Shown here: positions 1-10,134 of the stretch, piece by piece
How positions within the stretch are numbered: the stretch's first letter is position 1
Layout of the letters: every line of letters starts with the position of its first letter
Assembly: GCA_023014335.1 (NCBI GenBank)
Contig: JAECYW010000019.1
Location: 1,240,001 to 1,304,000, forward strand
Length of the DNA stretch: 64,000 nt
Reading direction: 5' to 3'
Origin: Galerina marginata
Lineage: Eukaryota > Basidiomycota > Agaricomycetes > Agaricales > Galerinaceae
Notes under the pieces: model-generated
Database searches by the model: none
What the model saw: the letters and a program-made list of their open reading frames with translations, nothing else
What the model was told of the DNA's origin: nothing
Position numbers and translations under genes: made by a program

Positions 1-1743
1 TGGTCAAGCGACTATCAAGAACGTTCTACCCCATTGGATCAAGACTACACCCTTCCTACGTAATGGCTACGGGTGTCAACATATGAAGGTTTGCTTTTCT
101 ACAACGATTGCTTTTTACTTTTGTGACTGGCATCATTTCCGTAGTTTATGCTGGTAGCACAACTTCTTTCATTTCTGGTAAATTATATCCTGATATTTGT
201 GTCACAGCTGTTCTATAAAACAGGTCGACTGCGGGTCGTCATCTCCACGGCTAATCTCATAGCATATGATTGGCGAGACATGGAAAATGTAGGCTATGCC
301 ATCGTTCTACTCCAGTTAAACGTTCTGAAATTCGCTTTTCCGCAGTCCGTTTGGCTACAAGATATTCCCCTGCGCTCAAGACCTATCACTCACGATGTAA
401 AAACAACAGATGACTTTCCTGCTGTCTTGCAACAGATGCTTCATGCTATCAATGTCAGACCAGCGCTCGTGGCTATGATAAACGACAATGTCAAGCCTAT
501 TGCTCCTTCCTAGTTTACGGGATTGACTGACGGTAACCCTGTAAAATTTAGCACCCAGATCTCCCCTTGAAGTCTATCGACGAGCTGCGCCAAAAATGGG
601 ATTGGTCAATTGTCAAAGTCCAGTTGGTTGCTTCCATTGCCGGGAAACACGAAGGTTGGCCCCGTGTAATTCAGTGTGTTAATTAATTTTAATCTCCCTC
701 ACCCGAGAGTTTATTGCTGATCCACTGTAGGACTGGGCATCCGCGACTCATGTCGGTTGTGCGAAAGTTGGGTATGCGTACGGGAACAGCTAAATCGGCC
801 AAGGAAGTGGTTCTAGAGTGTCAGGTTAGCATAAAAGACGGGGGCGTTTTCAGCCAGTTTGACATTATCGTTCGTGTTCGACAGGGGTCCAGCCTTGGAT
901 CATATACGACCCAATGGTTAAATGAGTTCCATTGGTCCGCAAGGGGCGAAAGTGCTGAAGAATGGCTCGATCGACCAAAGAAATCCCGCGAGAAACTGTC
1001 ATACCCGTCTGTGAAGCTGGTCTTCCCGACCAAAGCAGCTGTCAACGAGAGCGCGCTGGGTGAACAGGTCTGTTCTTTCCGACTCCGCTCAGGAATGTAT
1101 GGCTCAACAACTTACTTGCATTAGGGCGGTGGGACTATTTTTTGTCGAAGAAAGCAGTGGAACGCGAAAAGCTTTCCAAGAAGGCACTTCTACGATTCCA
1201 AGAGCAAGGGCGGACCTGTTTTGATGCATTCAAAAGTGACTTGATAAAGGCCTACTTATTCACAAATTATACTCATCTGGGGTTGATTAGATGATCATCG
1301 CCACGCTACGAGAGAATCCGCTTTTGGGACGAAGGAATAAAGACGAGCCTTCAGACAGTGAGGACGACGAAATCGAGGTGATTGAGCCCGGCGTAGGTTG
1401 GGCGTATGTGGGATCTCATAATTTTACACCATCCGCATGGGGAACACTTTCTGGATCCTCTTTCAACCCGATTCTGAACGTAGGCTGCTTCATTTTGTTT
1501 CAGTATCCAGTTCGACGCTCATTTTGTACTTGTAGATCACCAACTACGAGGTTGGGGTGGTGTTCTTATTGAAAGACGCCCAGGAGGCAGACAGAATTGC
1601 ATGTTTCCAAAGACCGCCCAGAAAATATACCTCGAATGACGAACCGTGGGTGAGAGTAAAGTAATTCCTCGTTCGAAACTCTTCTAACTGTGTAATTTAT
1701 CCAGATACAGGAAGAATCCGTCTATCACCAGGAGAACAGCTAG
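1..1743 (+). CDS. TDP1: Tyrosyl-DNA phosphodiesterase 1 (3' part, start outside window)
   Basis: Repairs stalled topoisomerase I-DNA adducts by hydrolysing the 3'-phosphotyrosyl bond; a nuclear phospholipase-D-superfamily enzyme. Spliced exons give the first HKD-type motif (HMKFMLL, followed by GRLRVVISTANLIAYDW and VWLQDIPL), the KVQLVASIAGKHEGW segment, PSVKLVFPT, and the second motif HSK (just upstream of position 1291) with GWAYVGSHNFTPSAWG. The order and spacing match Tdp1. At least seven short introns are needed; the last is about 1650-1704, after which the protein ends EPWIQEESVYHQENS with stop TAG at 1741-1743. The N-terminus lies left of the window. No frameshift or internal stop remains after splicing, so the gene appears functional. 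It converges with the adenylating-enzyme gene to its right. Identification is confident; exact splice sites are hand-drawn. Confidence 0.9.
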
Positions 1744-2190
1744 AATCCTCGCAGATAATAGATTTGATAGACTGCGCATCTCCATTCTTGATTAATATAA
1801 TTGCCTATAGTATTGAATTTTCCGCAGACCTCATCTCGGCGCCGGTAAGTACATCCCCAACGTCACGGCTCCAACAGTCGCTGGTTTGATCAACATTTTT
1901 TCCGTTGATTAACAACCCGTAAGGCCGTAACTACATCATCTGAAACACCATCTCAAAGTCTTTCTCCGTTCAACCTAAAACTTGATCTACACGATGAAAG
2001 TCTTGTCAGAATCAAGCCTCGGGCAAGTATTTTTAGAATTGGAAGGGGCTTTGATCCGCTATGAATGCACAATGAAACTATGATTGCGATACAGGCTAAG
2101 GCTACAAGTGATGCAAAGCAAGAAGATCAACAGGAAAGCTACAGAGAAGTCCATTATGAGCGAGTACGTTAGAAATAGCTAGAAATAATG

Positions 2191-2250
2191 TAAATAGATA
2201 GACTAGTAATGGCGTATAATAGATAGATAAATAGATAGATTTAATAATTA
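2191..2250. repeat. AT-rich tetranucleotide-like simple repeat
   Basis: Imperfect repeats of the AGATA/AAATAGATAG type lie in the 570 bp between the convergent TDP1 and adenylating-enzyme stop codons (1744-2312). Nothing else was recognised in that spacer, which presumably holds both 3' UTRs. Confidence 0.6.
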
Positions 2251-2312
2251 TATTCCTCCAGTGAAGGTATTGGAATTCGAGCAGGATGGACGAGAAAAGG
2301 CACTCTGTCTCA

Positions 2313-4126
2313 TCATGAAGACCCAAAAATCCTGTCGATTTCGGTCTTGTACGCCTCTTCGACTGCCTTTCGACGGATGTTACCCTTGGTAGCGGTCCTG
2401 GGGAGCGTCTGTCGCGGAACAATTACGATCATGTCGGAGGAGGTTATGCGCTCGTGCAGATAGCGTCTTGAATGGAATTGACGCGTTTTCCGGATGATCT
2501 CTTTTTTGAGTTTGCTGTGGTCCATGTCGACCGCTGGTTCAACAAACATAACAGGCGAGGGACGTCCGCTGCCAACCACGATGCATTCAGCGATTAGGGC
2601 CGCACACATAGCCCGGGCGTTGTCCTCTATGGCCTTGGTATCACATCGCAAGCTGGTCTCCGACTTTATCCAGTCGTCATCTCGTCCACGCGAGACCCAC
2701 CAGCCAGGAAGGATTTGTTGGAATAAGTCGCCAGTGTGGAAGTGTCCATCTGCATGGCGGAGGGTAGAGTCTGGGCAGTCGGGGGAGTCGGATAGGATGA
2801 CGAGCTCGTAAAGGGCAGCATTAGATTGGTGAACACCTTCCTCTTCCGCCGCCTCTATAGGATGGAAGCGGTACGAAGTTCCTGGGATGGGACGTAGAAG
2901 GGCCCCATTGCGCTCGTTTTCGCCGGAGAGGAGCATTCCGCCGATTTCGGTACTTCCGAAAAGATTCTGCAGGTGAACAAAACTTTTAGTTCCACATTAG
3001 ATTGCAAAAATAGAGAGTTGCTAACCCTCAGCCTGATCCCACTCTTGAGTGCCCACTGCTCATCTTCGTATGGAAGGGGCATCCCAGAATAGAGCACGTC
3101 GTCCAAGTTTTTCATCATTGAAAGCAGTTTAGCGTCTTGGCGAGCATTTCTGAAGTGTTTCATCAGGAAGGCCGCGAATTGGTTAAGACGGTTGAGACCG
3201 CATCGAATGATCATGTCTATCAGCTCCTCGGACGAGAAGGCGATGGTTGTCGGCTGAATGACACACGACCCATGCTGGAGAGTACCAATGAACACTGTGG
3301 ACAAATTTAGTATTACGATACGGCAATCATAAGTTTGTAAAAAATGTTCACTGAATGTTTGCCCTATATGGCACATACTTCCCCTGTTAAACAAAGTTTA
3401 GCTAGAAGCCCTTCGAAGACAAGAGGAATACTCACATGCACACCGTAACGTCTTGACGTTGATGGTTCTGGGGCATGCTGATGTGGTGGGATTTAATGAC
3501 TACCGAGTTGAGCCAACGGAAGCTCATCGGGACAAGTTTGGGGCTGCCAGACGTCGACCCACTGGTGTGGAAGTAGAAGGCAATGTCGTCCTCTTGAAAG
3601 TCCCATATACTAGGGAGTGATTCGTCGAAGTCCTGTATCCGTTCTGATTCGAGTACACGGTGTGTTGGTACCGGGCAGTCGCTTAATATTGATTGGAAGG
3701 ATGGGTCGTGAACTAAGGCCTGAGCGTTGGCTCTGTGCAGAAGCTCGTAGATTACAGATGGGTTGGGCAGCCGTAAGCTGAAGAGTTGGGGGATGTAACC
3801 CGCTCTTGAAATGCCGTATATGTGAAGAACATCGACGTATGTGAAGCCACCTAGCCTGTAGTCCTTTGTAAAATTATGAGGTATTGAAAATAACAGAGGA
3901 AAACCTACCACATCCCGATTACCGACCGCCTTGGTATCCGGTCATTCTGAAAGACGCGAGTCCAATACCGCGCAAACAGTTCGACGTCATGATGGAATTG
4001 CGCGTATGATATTGAGCGCCATGCCTCAACGCGTCCAGTGGTATCCACCTGAGGCGTTCGGAATAGAGTGGTGGTAGAGTATTTTGAGGAGCTCGATTCC
4101 AGAACAGTAAGGTGAGAGCTAACCAT
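2313..4126 (-). CDS. Stand-alone adenylate-forming (AMP-binding, ANL superfamily) enzyme
   Basis: Activates a carboxylic acid with ATP to an acyl-adenylate. Visible ANL motifs in order: A3 P-loop FYFHTSGSTSGSPKLVP, A5 NLFGSTEIGGM, A7 HFHTGDLF, A8 SRGRDDDWIKSE, and the C-terminal lysine region LPRTATKGNIRRK. The sequence resembles the adenylation half of fungal NRPS-like (aminoadipate-reductase-type) proteins, but a stop follows at once (ends RIFGSS), so carrier and reductase domains are absent. The start chosen is the ATG at 4126 (MVSSHLTVLESSSSKY); the open frame further upstream is low-complexity and probably 5' UTR. Introns around 3860-3906, 3390-3440, 3300-3357 and 2970-3025 restore one continuous frame. 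The substrate cannot be read from the sequence. It is not beside a biosynthetic gene cluster. Confidence 0.85.
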
Positions 4127-6536
4127 AGCCGGAGAGGGATGAGGAGAAGTGGAGGGTGAAGAAAGGGTCCGGTATTTCAACGCACCCTTAAATAGTTTGC
4201 ATACACTGCTCCTTGGATTTGGAGACCGAGTCACGTATGAGCGTGAAGCGGGTTGAGGTAGATCTGAACAAATGGCAATCTTGTCAAATCCTGGCGGATG
4301 AATAGCCTCTGTCCTTATGATGAAACATGTCCATGATGATGATAGGCAAGGCACGGTCCGTGGATCAGTTAAGGGTATGCGGAACCATCTTGACTCGATC
4401 CGAAAATCGGGACAACGGCAGGAAATCTGAAAGTCGACGCGGCATGTGAGTCACCGTTTTGTAACATACGCAAGGACTGGCGAGCGTATTTGTTCAATCT
4501 CGCGCTAGCTTCAACCCAGGATTCTGCCGGCATCCTTCGGGTTCGAAGGAGATGGAGAGGCTAGAAGAGATACGATGAAACCAGCCGAAATCCGATTTGG
4601 ATGAGTAACAGCCACCAAGCTTACTGACCTGACACAAAATTATTTTCCATGTGAGCGAGCGCAAAGGTCGCCACAGCCCCCATCTATCACTTCTTCCCGT
4701 TTAGGCATTTTCTCCGGTCGCTTGTCGGACAGCTAAACATACATCTCACGTGTTGCGATCGATACCGCGGCTGCGAACCAAATCTTTCGAGCATGAATTC
4801 CATTCTGTCAGCCATGTCTTCAAAAAAATGAAGGAAAATAGGCGGAATCGATGGGTATCATTGAATCCTCACGCCATGATTTTCAGAATATGGTCGAAAT
4901 AGACCTCGGACTGGAGACGGAAGCCATAAGCGACAAAACCTCGATGCAGGGCACCCATTAGCTTTCATGCCTCAGGTTAGAGATTGGCCCATGTTGTCCG
5001 CCGTGAAGCCAGGAAAATCTAATCTTAGGCGGCGAATCCATCATTATTCCCAAAACAAGAGGCCACGCTGCTTGGCGCCTTACATCCGAGTCGACAACGG
5101 GGGAAACCTGGATGGACGGGCGAGTTTCGCCTCCGACTAGGATTGTGGATTGGCGTCTCTACGGTACGGAAATGAAGATATTCCTCCTCAAAAATTACCG
5201 CTCCCTCTCCTACGGAATTGAGAGTCTCGGATCTCTGGCAGAAACACTCCGACCTACATTTACAGTTTCAAGGAATTGAGGGACGCAAAGACATAGACGG
5301 TTCGACGCGGACGCTAAATAATCTGTTCTTGTATCGTCATCCTGGAATCTTGGCTTTGGTTAGAATCAGGGTCACAGAAATAAAGTTCATGATGACATAT
5401 AATGGATAAGAATATAATAACTCGAGGACAGATGAGTGAGCGACACTTTGTAAGCCACAAGCAGCTTATCCGGAATCCGCAGGGATGCCTGCCGCAGTGA
5501 GTCTGACTGAGTCATATGGATCACCCAAATGTCCAGATATACGTTGGCTCACGACCATAACCAACCAGGAATGAAGGTCGAGACAGGCAACGCTGTGCGA
5601 CGCCGACTAGTATCCTGACCTCGCGAAACTCCGAGTCCTACACTGACGGACATGCAAGAGAATCCTTCTGAGGTATCTCACGGCACCCTTCAGATCGGGG
5701 ACCGAACAGATTTGAATTGATTGACCAATTTCCTGCCTATCAGCTCTGGAGGAGTTTAGACATCACCTCATATACATCATCCCTTTCTGCAGGTTGCTCA
5801 TTGAAACTTGTTAGTTTAGGCCGTTTTGAAAAGCAAAAATAGAGCCCAGAATATTATCGACAGTTGTGAACAATACAAGATGTATTGTGGATTAATTGTA
5901 ACGGTTGGGAACCACTAATCAGAAAGGTGCCGAGTTATAGTTTGTCAGATTCGAGGATGACGGATGTCCATTATTTGTTCCTGATGTGCCAAGGCTTCAG
6001 CTACAATTTGTGCCTGGTTTGCCTCTTTAGGAATTGTAGGGCCGTATCACTCTTACTTTTGATAAATGTGCTTAGATCCTATTCGAAAAAGGAGAACTCT
6101 ACGGACTCCCCAATTTCCCTAACAGACTGGTACCATGGTGTATTTACAGGGTCAAGCTCTAATCTCAAATCGGTGAGCGGTATCTGATCAGATTCATTAT
6201 GGTCAGCTTATGTTGACGTGGCTTCACCCAAATCCATCATTGAGCGCCTCTCAACGCAGCATTTCAATTGCCGCCCAAGCTTGAACTTTTAGAGAGGCTG
6301 TACTAAGTATGTCCTTTGGGTCGTGAGTTCGAGATGGATCGGAACATCAACCGCGTTTCGACCGATGTGGCTGACGACCCAGATCATGTAGCATTCGGTC
6401 GCAGCCTAGGCTTTCATGGACGGAAGTCACTTTCCGTAAGACATTCATTGCAACCTTTCGTACCTACGTCGCCGGAAGACTCTTTTACTTATTGCTCTGG
6501 GAGCCTTTAACTCGCGCTCCTTTACTCTTCATCTTC
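4127..6536. other. Intergenic, no recognised gene
   Basis: About 2.4 kb between the divergently oriented adenylating enzyme and the membrane-protein gene. Only short frames occur (for example 5885-6187, plus strand), without family motifs or convincing splice structure. It presumably contains both promoters. An exon of the downstream membrane protein could lie between 6180 and 6420. Confidence 0.4.
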
Positions 6537-8867
6537 ATGGACGCTGGCCTTCCGTTTGGTGATTGGCCCCAGGAGTTTGCAAGTACGGACCCAAACGAAA
6601 TCCCGTTGGTTACTCTGGGGACTGGTGGGCAGTTAGAGGTAATCAAGGATGATGGAAACGTTCCACCGCCTGCAGTGCCTTTTGTCATTACTAGCGATGA
6701 TAATCAGCCATTGTCCACGGTTTCGAACGATCTTGCAACGACGGCACCTATTACCCAACTTTCTCCGAGCATGGCCACTTCTGCTACAGTCTTCCTGAGC
6801 CAAGGGCCTCCTTCCACAGGATCTGGAACTATCTCAGAGTCTCCTATAGCAACGACGACGCTGTACACGGAAGCGACAGCACCGGCGTCACCGTCTGAAT
6901 CGACAAGTATGACTACAATCCTTTACACGGACAATCTTTCATCGCTGACAACGAACGCTGTCTCGAGTGGTTCTACCGTTACGGTTTACCCATCCTCCTA
7001 CTCGACACCTGGTTCTTCCTCGGCGGATACAACTCTGCTGGGGGCATCAAGTTCACTTCTCACTTCGGCCATTTCGTCATCCTCGTTTATCTCTTCAACA
7101 ATATCTTCATCACTAAGTTCATCCTTTGCCGCAATCTCTAGCCAGACCATCGCGATCTCCACCTCCTTTGTGATTGTCCCTTCCTCGTTGTCCTCTTTTT
7201 CGTCATCTAGTCTGTCGAGCTCGACCATGTCTAACTCATCTACCGTCCTGTCAAGTACCTCAAGTACCTCAAGTAGCCAGTCTTCATCGCAAACGATACC
7301 CGTACCCTCACATCCTGGGGCTTCGTCGAATCTCAGAGTCCATAGTGCGCCTTACTACGTTGGAATAATTCTCGGGACTATCGTGAGCATCGCATTACTC
7401 GCCGCTTTGATCGCTTGGTGGATTCGCCTCCAATCTCATGCGAGGCGAAGGCGCGCTGCGCGAACGCTCGTCCCTTGGGCTAGGTTAGACGACGATGATA
7501 GCGGAGGACTCGAAGCCGGACACGGTTCAACCGGTTTAGGAGACGCTGCCATCGGCGCCATGCATCTCGGGAGTCGCGAGGATTTGGCTAATGTACAAGC
7601 CTGGACGCCACGCGGGGATCGTGATGTGGGAGAGCCTAAACGGTCGGATAGTTACTTCAACGGCTCGACCTACAGCCTGCACAATCACGCTATCCCTGGA
7701 CACAACCTGTTCTCTGATGAGTCGCTTGGAGCTTTGTCATCTTTTGATGGATATCATCCTTCTTCGCTTCGACCTAGCCAGCGACAGCTCCCTGCACACC
7801 TCATCGATGAAGATGCTGTTTCCCGAGCGATGCAAGATGGGTCGCATTACAATAACCGTCGTCTGAGCGTCGCGAATATCGGTCCCCCGAATGTCGCTAC
7901 CCCGTGGAATCAAAAACAAACAGAATCTCCTTCTCGCTCAATAGTCGAACGTCTGCGAGATCTCGGCAAACCTCTTACAGATTCTCCTTTAGAAGACTTT
8001 GGGTCGTTACCGCTGCCAGGCGAACAGGACCAGAGGAAGGACCCACCTACCATTGAGGCATGGTCTTCGTCTGTGAGGTCTAGTCTTGTGAACGCTTTTA
8101 ATGCGGTGGCTACCAACCTGGCGGGCGCGCCTCGATTGTCTGAAGATGACAGGTTATCTGCTCCTCCCAAAAGGATCACTCGGAAATCGATCCGGGAAAC
8201 CTTTGGCGACGAGAAGATAGCCAAAGTCAAAGGGGATCTAGTTCGCGACGACTCTTTTTCTACTGTGAAGTCTATGGCTTGGACACTAGAAGAATTCGGA
8301 AATGGAACGGGCGTTGTTCATATCAAAAATGATCCGATACCTCGACGACCAGCAATGCCAAAGACCGTTCTTTCTTTCGGTGATGGAGAAAGCATCTTAA
8401 CCTACGATGACGAGGCGTCATACGTCCACCGCATACCGACGCATGAGTCACAGATCCCACTCATCGCGTCGTCCAAACCACAGCCGGTTCACATTCGGCC
8501 TGATGCCCAGTTTTCAAGGCGAAATTCGGGGGGAACTGCATATGGAGGTATTGCATCACGGAACAGCAGCGTATACTCCGCCCTTTCTTTCCGATCCACA
8601 GACCGAACTGCTCACGGTCTTGCTCAGTTTCCTCATATGCCGCCTGGGATCGATATTTCCAAGTTACAACCCCGACAATCCCAAAGAACCCGTCGCGGTG
8701 ATGACGATGACTCCGTCGTTCTTCATCCTGATACCATCTCGAGACTTTCGTCCACCGATTCCTCTGTCGTGCTACCTACCTCTCATGGCAACCTGGACAG
8801 CAGCATGCTTGGAGCAGCTCAGGCATTGAATAATAGACAAAAACGAGCGTTACGAGAAGATTATTAA
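6537..8867 (+). CDS. Ser/Thr-rich single-pass membrane protein, function unknown
   Basis: One long frame of about 776 residues from the ATG at 6537 (MDAGLPFGDWPQEF). Residues about 60-260 are very rich in Ser and Thr, as in heavily O-glycosylated fungal surface proteins. A clear transmembrane helix follows at about 271-296 (VGIILGTIVSIALLAALIAW), then the basic stop-transfer RLQSHARRRRAAR and a roughly 480-residue hydrophilic tail rich in Ser, Asp and Arg with many possible phosphosites. This implies an outside-N, inside-C protein like Mid2/WSC-type wall sensors, but no WSC cysteine domain is present. No signal peptide follows the chosen ATG. The frame stays open upstream to 6375 with hydrophobic residues (FYLLLWEPL, LLFIF) but no in-frame ATG, so an upstream start exon joined by splicing is plausible. 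Confidence 0.75.
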   Translation: MDAGLPFGDWPQEFASTDPNEIPLVTLGTGGQLEVIKDDGNVPPPAVPFVITSDDNQPLSTVSNDLATTAPITQLSPSMATSATVFLSQGPPSTGSGTISESPIATTTLYTEATAPASPSESTSMTTILYTDNLSSLTTNAVSSGSTVTVYPSSYSTPGSSSADTTLLGASSSLLTSAISSSSFISSTISSSLSSSFAAISSQTIAISTSFVIVPSSLSSFSSSSLSSSTMSNSSTVLSSTSSTSSSQSSSQTIPVPSHPGASSNLRVHSAPYYVGIILGTIVSIALLAALIAWWIRLQSHARRRRAARTLVPWARLDDDDSGGLEAGHGSTGLGDAAIGAMHLGSREDLANVQAWTPRGDRDVGEPKRSDSYFNGSTYSLHNHAIPGHNLFSDESLGALSSFDGYHPSSLRPSQRQLPAHLIDEDAVSRAMQDGSHYNNRRLSVANIGPPNVATPWNQKQTESPSRSIVERLRDLGKPLTDSPLEDFGSLPLPGEQDQRKDPPTIEAWSSSVRSSLVNAFNAVATNLAGAPRLSEDDRLSAPPKRITRKSIRETFGDEKIAKVKGDLVRDDSFSTVKSMAWTLEEFGNGTGVVHIKNDPIPRRPAMPKTVLSFGDGESILTYDDEASYVHRIPTHESQIPLIASSKPQPVHIRPDAQFSRRNSGGTAYGGIASRNSSVYSALSFRSTDRTAHGLAQFPHMPPGIDISKLQPRQSQRTRRGDDDDSVVLHPDTISRLSSTDSSVVLPTSHGNLDSSMLGAAQALNNRQKRALREDY

Positions 8868-9476
8868 ATCCTTGTTCTAGGCTCTTTTGGCGCAATGCTC
8901 TGGTTAGTTTAACAAATATGTAGTACGAAATTATGCCCAATATGATTATTATTTCTAGCCCATCTGTGGAAAGATCTTTTGTTCGTCGTTTATACCAGGA
9001 CATCGCCTAGCACTGCATTGTTATGAAATTTGAGTCGAAGATGTCGCTTGGGGTAATTTACGACTGACTAGCCTACCGCGGCGTGTTAAGCAAGTATGTT
9101 GCCTCAGTTGACTGGTTCTCTTCAGAAACCCAAAAGTACGGCATCGGGGCATCATTGATACTTGTATCGTTCCCATCTATGTCTCAAATTAATTTCGATC
9201 GTGATAAAAGATGGGATCACCTTGGGAGCACCAAAACATTGCAACACTGACATCAGATAGTGCTATCATCTCTCAACTTCCCAACGAGGTGCTAGTAGGT
9301 TGCCAGAAGGAATATGGCGAGAAAATATTTCGAGCTTCATTGTCATCGATTTCACAGGCAGTCGGACTACACCCAAATCCTCCACAGATTTCCGTCCAAG
9401 AGCAGAAGAGTGCATTGTAAGCTTAAGCATCCCAGTCGATATACCAGGATTCCATTCGGATAAAAGCTTGAGAGAT

Positions 9477-10010
9477 TCAAACTACGTGAGAGGCACCACC
9501 AAAAGCCCCAACCTTTGCATAAATCTTCACGTTGCCAGGGAGGATAAACTTGAATGGCCAGAATATGTTGCAGTGGGTCAAAATGAAGGGAATACCGTTG
9601 TATTCCTGGCCAGCTTTCTTTTGTGGTGTTTCATGAAGAATGTTTAATAACATCGACCTTTGGGCTCCATCAGCCATTGTCATTCTATGGCGTTTGCTGC
9701 TTTCTTTCTTCAGCCGGCAGGAAACGAGAAACCCTGGAGGCGGATTGTCGGCGACGCGCCGTTTCGTCGGCACATTTACACGCAAAGCAGTCTGCAGATG
9801 GCATTGCTGTTTGGCTGCTCTACTTGCGCATACGAGGACTGGTGCCAAATAAATGCAATTGAGCCGTGTATTGAGCACATAGAATTTGGCGGGCAGATAC
9901 TTTGGGTTGGCAATAAGCGCCTGGGGATTTTTTTGTACCCTAAGCGGAATACACAATGAATTTTTGGAGATACATTCAGGACATTTCGTTCTCTGAATGG
10001 TTTTGTGCAA
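9477..10010 (-). CDS. Doubtful hypothetical ORF
   Basis: An open frame of 177 codons with no family I recognise. Within it a stretch of about 47 bp begins GTATTCC and ends TTCAAG like an intron, which would join AGQEYNG to FILPGNVKIYAK. A start at the later Met (MADGAQRS) would then give a small protein. The opposite strand is open in several frames over the same DNA, so the openness alone is weak evidence. Listed so that it is not overlooked; it may well be noncoding. Confidence 0.2.
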   Translation of the reverse strand: MHKTIQRTKCPECISKNSLCIPLRVQKNPQALIANPKYLPAKFYVLNTRLNCIYLAPVLVCASRAAKQQCHLQTALRVNVPTKRRVADNPPPGFLVSCRLKKESSKRHRMTMADGAQRSMLLNILHETPQKKAGQEYNGIPFILTHCNIFWPFKFILPGNVKIYAKVGAFGGASHVV

Positions 10011-10115
10011 GTTTTGTGAGAGAAAGAGAGACTGCCAACAGAGGCCAAACTTGGCCTGGTGTGAGTCACGTCATCACAGTAATGCTTAGTCATGAAGCTG
10101 ATAAGATAAAAGCAT

Positions 10116-10134
10116 AAGCGCTCGTTGAGCGCTT
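10116..10134. repeat. Perfect 8 bp hairpin
   Basis: AAGCGCTC, a 3-base loop, then GAGCGCTT. It sits in noncoding DNA about 100 bp beyond the doubtful minus-strand ORF. It could be a chance palindrome or a protein-binding site; nothing nearby decides. Confidence 0.4.

Noticed and set aside
5885..6187. 100-codon plus-strand ORF upstream of the membrane protein
   Set aside because: No motif, and no splice link to the downstream gene could be drawn with confidence.
9623..9959. Three overlapping plus-strand ORFs opposite a minus-strand ORF
   Set aside because: Simultaneous openness in several frames on both strands, no motifs and no consistent splice structure; treated as chance.
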